Positions 34,667-41,972 of a stretch of 64,000 bases of DNA are shown here, in pieces. The position numbers were made by a program, and so were the translations under genes. Source of the stretch: DATBVX01 sp963695985 (lineage in GTDB: Bacteria > Pseudomonadota > Gammaproteobacteria > Steroidobacterales > Steroidobacteraceae). The stretch spans positions 62,001-126,000 of the forward strand of contig CAVOIC010000011.1 in assembly GCA_963695985.1 (NCBI GenBank). The letters run 5' to 3'. The notes below the pieces were generated by a model. The model was given only the letters and a program-made list of their open reading frames with translations, ran no database searches and had not been told where the DNA came from. The stretch's first letter is position 1; the number at the start of each line of letters is the position of its first letter.

Positions 34667-36724
34667 ATGCGCTCGAAACGAATCCGGCAATGGCTCGTCT
34701 GGGGCTCGATCACCCTGGTCGGCGCCGCGGCCTTCGGCGGCATCGCGCTCAATCGGGGGGAGTCGATCAATGCGGCCTGGCTGGTCGTGGCCGCGGCCTG
34801 TGTCTATCTAGTTGCGTATCGGTTTTACAGCGGCTGGATCGCGGCACGCGTCGCTGCGCTCGATGCCACCCGCGCGACTCCCGCGGAGAGTCTGGAAAAC
34901 GGGCGCGATTTCATGCCGACCAATCGCTGGATCGTGTTCGGCCACCATTTCGCCGCGATCGCAGGCGCCGGTCCGCTCGTAGGCCCGACGCTAGCCGCGC
35001 AATTCGGCTTCCTGCCCGGAACGCTGTGGCTGCTGGTCGGCGCGGTGCTCGGTGGCTGCGTCCAGGACATGCTCGTAATGTTCTGCTCGGTGCGGCGCAA
35101 TGGTCGCGGGCTGGGCCAGATGGCGCACGACGAGCTGAGCCCGATCGGCGGTACCGCGGCGCTGGTCGCGACACTCACCATCATGACCATTCTGATCGCG
35201 GTGCTGGCGCTCGTCGTGGTGAAGGCCATGGCGCACAGTCCTTGGTCCACGTTTACCGTATTTGCGACCATTCCCATCGCCCTCGTGGTCGGAATCTACC
35301 TGCGCGTGCTGCGGCCCGGCCGCGTGCTCGAAGCTACGGTGTTGGGCGTGGCGCTGCTGCTGTTCGCGGTGCTGGCGGGTGGCTGGATCGACGCCAACCC
35401 GAGTCTGCACGGGCTGTTCGACCTCGACGCCCGTGCGCTTGCGTGGTTCGTGATGGTCTATGGCTTCATCGCTGCCGTGCTGCCGGTGTGGTTGCTGCTC
35501 GCCCCGCGGGACTATCTATCCACCTTCGTCAAGCTGGGCGTGGTCGTGCTGCTCGCCCTCGCCGTGTGCCTGCTCGCCCCCGAGATCAAGATGCCGGCGA
35601 TTACGCGTTTCATCGATGGCACGGGTCCGATCTTCAGCGGCAAGCTGTTCCCGTTCCTGTTCATCACGCTGGCGTGCGGCGCGATCTCCGGTTTCCACTC
35701 GCTGGTTGCCTCCGGTACGACGCCAAAGCTCCTGGCCCGGGAGACCGACATCCGGTTGGTCGGCTACGGATCGATGGCGCTTGAATCGAGCGTCGGCATC
35801 CTGGCGCTGATTGCTGCGTGCGTTTTGGACCCGGGCGTTTACTTTGCGATCAACGTCGCCGGCGGTGTCGTCGGGGCGGATCCGCACACCGCCACCGCAA
35901 CCATCACGAGCTGGGGATTCCCGGTCACGGCCGAACAGATGCAAAGCCTCGCCCACAGCATGGGTGAGCAAACACTGTTCGCGCGCACCGGCGGCGCGCC
36001 ATCGCTCGCCGTCGGCATGGCAAGCATCTTCGGCTCTGCGTTCGGCCAGTCGCTGCTCGCGATGTGGTACCACTTCGCCATCATGTTCGAGGCCGTATTC
36101 ATCCTCACGGTGCTCGATGCGGGCACGCGCGTCGGTCGCTTCATCGTGCAGGAGGCCTTCGGCAAGATCAGCGTGTCGTTCGGCCGTACCTCCTGGTATC
36201 CCTCCGTAGTCCTGTCGAGCCTCGTGACCGTCGCTGGCTGGGGATACTTTCTCTATATCGGAGTGATCGATCCGAACGGCGGCATCAATATCCTGTGGCC
36301 GCTGTTCGGCATCGCCAATCAGCTGCTGGCTGCCATCGCTTTGGCGGTAGTGACGGCGATCCTCGTGAAGAGCGGGCGCGTTCGCTACGCCTGGGTGAGC
36401 GGCCTGCCGCTCGCGTGGCTGGTCACGGTGACCACGACCGCTTCGTTGCAGAAGATCCTGAGCGCCGACCCAAAGCTCGGTTTTTTCGCGGCGGCGCGCG
36501 ATCTGTCCGACAAGCTCGCCACCGGTTTGCTGCCTGCCGAGCGAGCTGCCGCGGCTCCACAGCTCATATTCAATCAGCACCTCGACGGCTGGTTGACGGC
36601 CTTCTTTCTGGCGCTGGTCTGGGTGGTCGTGATCGACATGGTGCGCAGCTGCACTCTTTATCTCAGCGGCAGAAGCGCTGCGGGCTGCCGTGAAGCACCT
36701 TACCAGCGCACGCAGCTCGCATGA
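34667..36724 (+). CDS. cstA: CstA-family carbon starvation / pyruvate-type transporter
   Basis: 685-residue polytopic membrane protein. Conserved segments include FMPTNRWIVFGHHFAAIAGAG then GPLVGPTLAAQFG, and FGIANQLLAAIAL late in the chain. About 16 hydrophobic segments are visible. E. coli homologs import pyruvate or peptides. The ATG at 34667 has GGAGA upstream. The small YbdD gene overlaps its stop (ATGA), the standard partner. Confidence 0.94.
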   Translation: MRSKRIRQWLVWGSITLVGAAAFGGIALNRGESINAAWLVVAAACVYLVAYRFYSGWIAARVAALDATRATPAESLENGRDFMPTNRWIVFGHHFAAIAGAGPLVGPTLAAQFGFLPGTLWLLVGAVLGGCVQDMLVMFCSVRRNGRGLGQMAHDELSPIGGTAALVATLTIMTILIAVLALVVVKAMAHSPWSTFTVFATIPIALVVGIYLRVLRPGRVLEATVLGVALLLFAVLAGGWIDANPSLHGLFDLDARALAWFVMVYGFIAAVLPVWLLLAPRDYLSTFVKLGVVVLLALAVCLLAPEIKMPAITRFIDGTGPIFSGKLFPFLFITLACGAISGFHSLVASGTTPKLLARETDIRLVGYGSMALESSVGILALIAACVLDPGVYFAINVAGGVVGADPHTATATITSWGFPVTAEQMQSLAHSMGEQTLFARTGGAPSLAVGMASIFGSAFGQSLLAMWYHFAIMFEAVFILTVLDAGTRVGRFIVQEAFGKISVSFGRTSWYPSVVLSSLVTVAGWGYFLYIGVIDPNGGINILWPLFGIANQLLAAIALAVVTAILVKSGRVRYAWVSGLPLAWLVTVTTTASLQKILSADPKLGFFAAARDLSDKLATGLLPAERAAAAPQLIFNQHLDGWLTAFFLALVWVVVIDMVRSCTLYLSGRSAAGCREAPYQRTQLA

Positions 36725-36918
36725 ACGCCACCACGGGAAATCGCTGGTCGCGACTCTGGCACGGACTGCGTTCGCTCACTGGCGATGACAGCTATGAGCG
36801 TTACCTTGCGCACCTCGCCGCTCATCATCCGGGTGAGCGTCCGCCGAGCCGTGCCTGCTTCTACGCCAGCGAACTCGAGCGGCGCTGGAACAAGGACGGT
36901 CCCACGCGCTGCTGCTGA
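36721..36918 (+). CDS. YbdD/YjiX family CstA-partner protein
   Basis: 65-residue protein with the family pattern: WSRLWHGLRSLTGDDSYERY, then HHPGERPPSRACFYASELERR and a W near the end. It overlaps cstA by four bases. Such partners are needed for transport by CstA-like carriers in some bacteria; no wider role is known. A perfect hairpin starts within its last codons. Confidence 0.9.
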   Translation: MNATTGNRWSRLWHGLRSLTGDDSYERYLAHLAAHHPGERPPSRACFYASELERRWNKDGPTRCC

Positions 36919-36940
36919 GCCTGCCGGCAGGTTCAGCAGC
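36911..36940. terminator. Long inverted repeat between convergent ybdD-like gene and yajQ
   Basis: Two 15-base arms meet with one G-T wobble: GCTGCTGAGCCTGCC and GGCAGGTTCAGCAGC. The left arm contains the ybdD-like stop codon and the right arm ends just before the yajQ stop. Placed between converging genes it should terminate both directions, although no long T-run is present. Confidence 0.6.
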
Positions 36941-36942
36941 GA

Positions 36943-37425
36943 TCAGTCGCGAAAATTTACGAACTGCAATGGCACGCTGGCCTCGGACTTGCGCAGCAGC
37001 GCTATTGCAGATTGCAGGTCATCCTTCTTCTTGCCCGTGACGCGCAGCTTCTCCCCTTGGATGGCCGTCTGGATCTTGAGGGCCGATTCCTTGAGAAGCT
37101 TGACGAGCTTGCGTGCCGTATCCGCGTCGATGCCGTGCTTCAGCGTGACTTCCTGACGTGCCTCGTTTAGTGCGATCTCGGGCTCGCCCTCCTGCATGCA
37201 GGCGACATCGATGCCGCGCTTGGAAATCCGCAGCCGCAGGATCTCCAGCATCTGCTTGAGCTGAAAGTCGGCCGGAGCTCGCAGCGTGATCCGAAACTCT
37301 TCGAGTTCGAAACGCGCCCCGGTGTCCTTGAAGTCGAAACGCTGCGACACCTCGCGGTTCGCCTGGTCCACCGCATTCGTGACTTCGTGGGCGTTCAGTT
37401 CGGAGACGACGTCGAATGTAGGCAT
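36943..37425 (-). CDS. YajQ family nucleotide-binding protein
   Basis: 160-residue protein beginning MPTFDVVSELNAHEV, with RFDFKDTGARFEL, the segment KRGIDVACMQEGEPE, and EKLRVTGKKKDDLQ near the end. All are typical of YajQ, which binds cyclic di-GMP in some relatives and nucleic acids in others. Lies one base from the GNAT gene upstream and is probably cotranscribed with it. Confidence 0.93.
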   Translation of the reverse strand: MPTFDVVSELNAHEVTNAVDQANREVSQRFDFKDTGARFELEEFRITLRAPADFQLKQMLEILRLRISKRGIDVACMQEGEPEIALNEARQEVTLKHGIDADTARKLVKLLKESALKIQTAIQGEKLRVTGKKKDDLQSAIALLRKSEASVPLQFVNFRD

Positions 37426-37426
37426 G

Positions 37427-37963
37427 TCACATCGCCGCTGCGCGGGCGTCGAGATTGCGGTAGAAGATCACCGTTGAGTCGAAATGCCCGTCCGGCCCGC
37501 GCTGATAGCGCGGAATGACGCCGACGCGAGAATAGCCGGAGCGCGAGAAAAGCCGGTCACCGTAACCGCCCTCGCGGGCATCAGCGAGCAGCAGCGTCCT
37601 GCCCTTGTCGCTCGCAGCCGTCTCGATTGCATCGAGCAACGCGCGGCCGAGCCCCTTGCCCTGCCACTGGGTATGCACGATCAGCTTCTGGATTTCAGCT
37701 CGATGCCGGGCGTTGGCGCGCGCAGTGAGCAGCAGCTGTGCACAGCCGATGATCGAGACGCCGTCGCGCGCGAGCAGAACCACGCGCTCACCACGCGCAA
37801 CTTCGCTGAGGGCCGCCATCCAGAAGTTGCGCGCTTCAGCCGTCGACAGGGGTGCGAGAAAACCGATCGAGGCGCCACTCTTGACGGCGTCCTGCAACAA
37901 TCCGACTAGCTCGCTGAAGAGCTCGAGACTCGGTGTGGTGCGTATCTCGGCGATATTCCACAT
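37427..37963 (-). CDS. GNAT family N-acetyltransferase
   Basis: 178-residue protein reading from ATG 37963 (MWNIAEIRTT); a GTG at 38014 would overlap the upstream stop by GTGA and add 17 residues that do not look like the fold. Acetyl-CoA motif A is visible as KLIVHTQWQGKGLGRAL, with the QxxGxG/A pattern. It ends in strand-rich sequence. Acceptor substrate unknown. Confidence 0.86.
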   Translation of the reverse strand: MWNIAEIRTTPSLELFSELVGLLQDAVKSGASIGFLAPLSTAEARNFWMAALSEVARGERVVLLARDGVSIIGCAQLLLTARANARHRAEIQKLIVHTQWQGKGLGRALLDAIETAASDKGRTLLLADAREGGYGDRLFSRSGYSRVGVIPRYQRGPDGHFDSTVIFYRNLDARAAAM

Positions 37964-38010
37964 GGCTGCGACCGTCCTGTCGGGGGAGACAACGGTATCA
38001 CAGCCGTGGA

Positions 38011-39261
38011 TCACGCAGGGTTTTCGGCGAGCAGGGTCTCGATCGTGGCGATGAAGCTGGCCGTGAGTTCTTCGTAGTGCGCGCCAGTCGCCGGCCCGGA
38101 GAATCCCGTATAGATCCGTCGCACGCGGCCCTTGCGATCGACGAACAGTGTAGTGGGAAAGGCATAGACACCGCTTAACTGCGGCAAGTGGGTCGACGCC
38201 TCGGCCTTGTCGGAGCTTCCGGCGATGAGCGTCGCGTACTCGATTCCGAACTTGGTACGCATCGCCGACACGGCCCTGGCGGCGAACGCAAATTCCTCGG
38301 ACTGCTCGAACATCAGCTCGACTATCTCCAGGCCCCGCTCGCGATAGTGGCGATACAAAGGCGCGAGGAACGCCGCCTCGTCATGACAGTTCGGGCACCA
38401 GCTGCCGCCCAGGGCCACAATCATGACCTTGTTGCGGAAGCGCGCATCGGCCATGGATACGGGTTTGCCGGTTTCATCGGGGAACGTGAAACCGAAGCTC
38501 CAGGTGTCATCTCGGATCGTGGTCAGTGCATCGGCATCGGCAAGTCGCGCCTGCTCGTCGCGTCGCCCGATCCATTCTTCGACCGGACTCAACCCCGACC
38601 AGTACTTCCCCTTGAGCTCGCCCGTAGGCGTCACCTCGGCGTGATAGAGGTAGGCATGTGCGCCATCGAAAGTCGAGAGGTACAACTCGTCGTTGCGCAT
38701 TTCGCCGGCGAGGTAACGGTGATCACCGGTCTGTGTCAGGAACGTGCCCGTGACTTCGTGGAACGATTGCCTGAACTCGCCGATGGCCGGAGTCTTGTTG
38801 CCGTCCGTGTCGGTGAAAGTTACCGCCCAGCGCCCGCCGACATCGGCGTTGTCGGTCAGCGGCTGCTTGAAGAACCGATAATTGAGATCCCGCTCGGCAA
38901 CGAGTGGCAGCTTCTGCTCTTTGAGTCCGCGCTTCACCAGCACAACCTCGCCCTCGAGCCGCCCACGCTTGAGCCGCGCCGAAAGGCGATTGCCGAATCC
39001 TGGCATGATCATCTCGATCTGCCGTCCATCGACCTTCACGTCGGGAACACGCACGCGCTCCGGGCCGTTGATCAGGTAACCGACCAACGCCTGCTGTTCC
39101 TGCTTGAGCTCGAACCCAAAGGGCAACTCACCTCCGGGCAGCGTCAGCACGGCGCGATACAGTCCGGGCTCGATGCGTGCCTGCTCGCCGCAGGACAGCA
39201 GCAGGACCAGCGCGATGACGCCGAGCGCCCGCAGGGCGCGGCGTGAGAATTCATCTCGCAT
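38011..39261 (-). CDS. Lipoprotein with C-terminal TlpA/thioredoxin-like domain
   Basis: 416-residue protein. A lipobox (LLLSC) gives an exported, lipidated N-terminus. A beta-rich domain covers about residues 30-245. A thioredoxin-like domain then carries the WCPNC active site and the cis-Pro segment FPTTLFVDRKG. It would act as a periplasmic disulfide or peroxide reductase of the TlpA/AhpC-TSA type; the N-terminal part is unassigned. Its stop overlaps a candidate GTG start of the GNAT gene. Confidence 0.88.
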   Translation of the reverse strand: MRDEFSRRALRALGVIALVLLLSCGEQARIEPGLYRAVLTLPGGELPFGFELKQEQQALVGYLINGPERVRVPDVKVDGRQIEMIMPGFGNRLSARLKRGRLEGEVVLVKRGLKEQKLPLVAERDLNYRFFKQPLTDNADVGGRWAVTFTDTDGNKTPAIGEFRQSFHEVTGTFLTQTGDHRYLAGEMRNDELYLSTFDGAHAYLYHAEVTPTGELKGKYWSGLSPVEEWIGRRDEQARLADADALTTIRDDTWSFGFTFPDETGKPVSMADARFRNKVMIVALGGSWCPNCHDEAAFLAPLYRHYRERGLEIVELMFEQSEEFAFAARAVSAMRTKFGIEYATLIAGSSDKAEASTHLPQLSGVYAFPTTLFVDRKGRVRRIYTGFSGPATGAHYEELTASFIATIETLLAENPA

Positions 39262-39286
39262 GGAATGGCGACCCGGTCGTGAATGC

Positions 39287-39315
39287 CCGCTGGAAGGCTA
39301 ACGTCCCTCCAGCGG
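39287..39315 (-). terminator. Hairpin after the GST gene
   Basis: Perfect eight-base arms CCGCTGGA and TCCAGCGG with a 13-base loop lie about 20 bases after the stop of the minus-strand GST gene. No T-run follows, so termination is only suggested. Confidence 0.35.
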
Positions 39316-39332
39316 CCGCTCAACCCTCGGGT

Positions 39333-39950
39333 TCAGCGTGCGGTTATCGGCTCGTAACGGGGTTGTGCGGCGATGCGCCCGAGCCAAGCGCGGATGGCGG
39401 GAAAACCCGTCAGAGAAAACTGGCCTTCCTCTGCGACGTGCGTGTACGCGTACAGGCTGATATCGGCGAGTGAATACTGGTCGCCCACGAGAAAGTCGCG
39501 GCCCAGCAGGCCCTTCTCCAGCACCTCGAGGGCCTGGTAGCCCTTGTCGACCTTCTCCTTGAGCTTCTCGCCCAGCTGCGCCTCGGTCTTGCCCAGTGAG
39601 TGCAGCCAGAAACGCACGGTGCCGATGTTGGGTTCCAGGTTGTATTGCTCGAAGCACAACCACTGCCAGAGCTGGGCCCGCTGTAATCGATCGGTCGGCA
39701 CCAGGCGCGAGTTTTCGGCAAGGTACCAGATGATCGCGTGGCTCTCGGACAGAAATCCCTGGCCGTTGATTTCCAGCAAGGGGATGCGGCCGTTGGGGTT
39801 CTTGGCAAGAAATTCCGACGTACGTGTGAGTCCCTTCTTGATGTCGACCTCGACCAGCCGGTACGGAATGCCCAGCTGCTTCAGCACCAGGCGAACCTTG
39901 TAGCCGTTGCCGGAAGGCAGGTAGTCGTACAAGGTGAGGGGGTTGCTCAT
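39333..39950 (-). CDS. Glutathione S-transferase family protein
   Basis: 205-residue protein. The N-terminal thioredoxin-like domain starts LTLYDYLPSGNGYKVRLVL, keeps the Ser/Tyr-type active-site region, and has GRIPLLEINGQGFLSESHAI (cis-Pro and the ES pair). The C-terminal helical domain follows with SLADISLYAYTHVA. It probably conjugates or reduces electrophiles. The ATG at 39950 is chosen over an upstream in-frame start at 40031. Confidence 0.92.
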   Translation of the reverse strand: MSNPLTLYDYLPSGNGYKVRLVLKQLGIPYRLVEVDIKKGLTRTSEFLAKNPNGRIPLLEINGQGFLSESHAIIWYLAENSRLVPTDRLQRAQLWQWLCFEQYNLEPNIGTVRFWLHSLGKTEAQLGEKLKEKVDKGYQALEVLEKGLLGRDFLVGDQYSLADISLYAYTHVAEEGQFSLTGFPAIRAWLGRIAAQPRYEPITAR

Positions 39951-40027
39951 GGAATCGGCGCTGATGTTAATTGAAGAGAGCCGCGGCAGGGCGGTCGTCC
40001 AGCGCCTGCCGCGGCTCGCAGTCGCGC

Positions 40028-40405
40028 TCATTGCGCGAGGATGATCTCGCCCTCTGCTGGACCGCGGGCGGTGGCCAGTCGCAGCCGGCCCTCGAGCTCC
40101 GTCGCGAAGCGCGGCGCCAGCACCAGCATTTCGCCGAGCTGGGTGGGCACCCTGGGAGCGGTCACCGTCATCGCTCCCAGCGGCTTCACTCCGCCGTCCG
40201 CGACGCGTGCCTCATGCGCGTCACTGGCGCCGCCGCTTGCGTCCGCAGGGGTGCACAGAGCGCCCTTGGTGGCCGCACAAACCGTGATGGTCTGCTCCGC
40301 CGTTGCGACGCCCGCCGGTTGCTCGTGCTGCAGTAGCGCCAGTCCCGAGGCGAAAATCAGCAGTGACAGGACAAATCCAGCTCGCGCTTTCTCAAGTTCG
40401 CTCAT
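40028..40405 (-). CDS. Small membrane-anchored protein, unknown function
   Basis: 125-residue protein from ATG 40405, with AAGGAG six bases upstream. One N-terminal hydrophobic segment (GFVLSLLIFASGLALL) anchors it; the rest is polar, with two Cys (VCAATKGALC). It lies divergent from the LysR gene and upstream of GST. No family recognised. Confidence 0.7.
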   Translation of the reverse strand: MSELEKARAGFVLSLLIFASGLALLQHEQPAGVATAEQTITVCAATKGALCTPADASGGASDAHEARVADGGVKPLGAMTVTAPRVPTQLGEMLVLAPRFATELEGRLRLATARGPAEGEIILAQ

Positions 40406-40536
40406 GACCCACTCCTTTCCGGCTCCTCCGGCTTGCCGTTGGCACCCCGCGGGTGCCTTTTGACGTGGGCGCAATTTCGGCTAGATTCGCCACTCCAGCA
40501 AACGCAATACTTGAATGCGCCTTAAGGGAACTTGAA

Positions 40537-41547
40537 GTGGCCTCCGCCTACGACCGATTGCCCTTGAACGCCCTGAGGGTGTTCGAAGCAGTAGCTACCC
40601 GCCTGAGCTTCGCGGAAGCGGCCGAGGCGCTGCATGTCACGCCCGCCGCGGTCAGCATGCAGGTGCGTACGCTCGAGGAGTACCTGCAGGTCCCGCTCTT
40701 CCGGCGCAGCGGACGCAAGGTAGCGCTGACTCCGGAAGGCGAGCAGCTCCTGCCCGGGATCCGGCGCGGACTCGATGAGCTGGAAGCGGCGCTCAACGAG
40801 CTGCGCAACGACCGCAAAGGTGGCCAGCTCAACATCAGCATGCTGGCTTCCTTCCTGCAGAAATGGCTGATGCCGCGCTTGCCGGATCTGCGCAATCGTC
40901 ACCCTGACGTCGAGCTGCGCGTGCATACCTCGCGCGAAAACGTCGATTTCTCGCGCTCCGACTTTCACGCCGCCATTCGCCTCGGCACCGGGGATTACAA
41001 GGGGTTGCACAGCGAGAAAATAATGGACGAGTGGATCGTCGCCGTCGCTGCGCCCGCGCTGCTCGCCAAACATGGTCCGCTGCTCAACTCGCAGCCCCTG
41101 GAAAGATATCCGCTGCTGCAGAGCACGGACGAACCCTGGATTCATTGGCGCGAGATGGGTGCCGGCGAAGTCAGGCCAGTGCGCGGATCGGTACTCGACG
41201 ACTCGGTGAGTGTGATCATGGCGGCGGAGCAGGGACTGGGATTCGCGCTGGTGCGCTGGAGCCTGGCGGCGAGTGACCTGCAGGCCGGCCGACTGCAGTT
41301 TGCCAGCCCGGTAGCGCTGCCCTATCGCTGGGCCTACCACTTCGTGTGCCCGAAGTCCTACGCGACGCTGCCCAAGATCGCGAAGTTCACCGAGTGGCTG
41401 CGCGAGTCGGTCAAGGCGTTTCCCGCACCGCAAGCGTTGATGGCGGAGAAGGGCATCGCTGCCCAGCCGCCGCCGGCTGCCTCTCCACCCGCCAAGCCGG
41501 CACCGACGAGTACACGCGCCAAGGCGGCCGCGCGGGCACGGCGCTGA
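40537..41547 (+). CDS. GcvA-type LysR transcriptional regulator
   Basis: 336-residue regulator. The start is GTG at 40537 with AAGGGA upstream; the open frame begins earlier at 40453 but that part has no homologous character. The wHTH reads LPLNALRVFEAVATRLSFAEAAEALHVTP (quoted in parts: LNALRVFEAVATRLSF, LHVTPAAVS), the GcvA signature. The effector domain contains RLGTGDYKGL. The 45-residue Ala/Pro/Lys tail is unusual. Its targets are unknown; the divergent gene and GST are the nearest candidates. Confidence 0.9.
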   Translation: MASAYDRLPLNALRVFEAVATRLSFAEAAEALHVTPAAVSMQVRTLEEYLQVPLFRRSGRKVALTPEGEQLLPGIRRGLDELEAALNELRNDRKGGQLNISMLASFLQKWLMPRLPDLRNRHPDVELRVHTSRENVDFSRSDFHAAIRLGTGDYKGLHSEKIMDEWIVAVAAPALLAKHGPLLNSQPLERYPLLQSTDEPWIHWREMGAGEVRPVRGSVLDDSVSVIMAAEQGLGFALVRWSLAASDLQAGRLQFASPVALPYRWAYHFVCPKSYATLPKIAKFTEWLRESVKAFPAPQALMAEKGIAAQPPPAASPPAKPAPTSTRAKAAARARR

Positions 41548-41588
41548 TCCAGGCTTTCAGTACGCCTCCGCCAGCGAGGCGGATCCGC

Positions 41589-41963
41589 TCAAGCGCGCAG
41601 CGTCTGCTCCAGCCGGCTGACCGTCTCGGGCCCGACCTTGGCGCGCAGGTTGTCCAGAATGATCGGCACGAATTTCTGGGCCTGATCGCTCGTCATGTTG
41701 AGCCTGGAAAATCCGGACACGATCGTCGTCAGAAGTGCGGCGTTTCCACCGGCCAGCGACGCGATGGCGCCGAGCAGACCGCCGCCACTGGTCGGTGCCT
41801 GCTTGATGAGTAAGTCGATCTCGGGCAGCGAACCCAGCATTCGGTCAAACTCCACGCGTCCCAGCTTGTCCCTGGCCGCCTTGAAAAGGATCGCCGCGCC
41901 GCCCTGTGCCTGCGCTTCGCTGATCCTGAGCTTCTCACTCAGCTCTGCGATGAGGTCTCTCAT
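41589..41963 (-). CDS. DUF2780-like protein
   Basis: 124-residue helical protein. It opens MRDLIAELSEKLRISEAQA and has GGAAILFKAARDKLG and LGSLPEIDLLIKQAP. The ending SRLNMTSDQAQKFVPIILD is also typical of the DUF2780 (VcgC/VcgE-like) group. Unusually no signal peptide is seen here. Located just downstream of, and codirectional with, the large ATPase gene. Confidence 0.78.
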   Translation of the reverse strand: MRDLIAELSEKLRISEAQAQGGAAILFKAARDKLGRVEFDRMLGSLPEIDLLIKQAPTSGGGLLGAIASLAGGNAALLTTIVSGFSRLNMTSDQAQKFVPIILDNLRAKVGPETVSRLEQTLRA

Positions 41964-41972
41964 ACCCGGCTC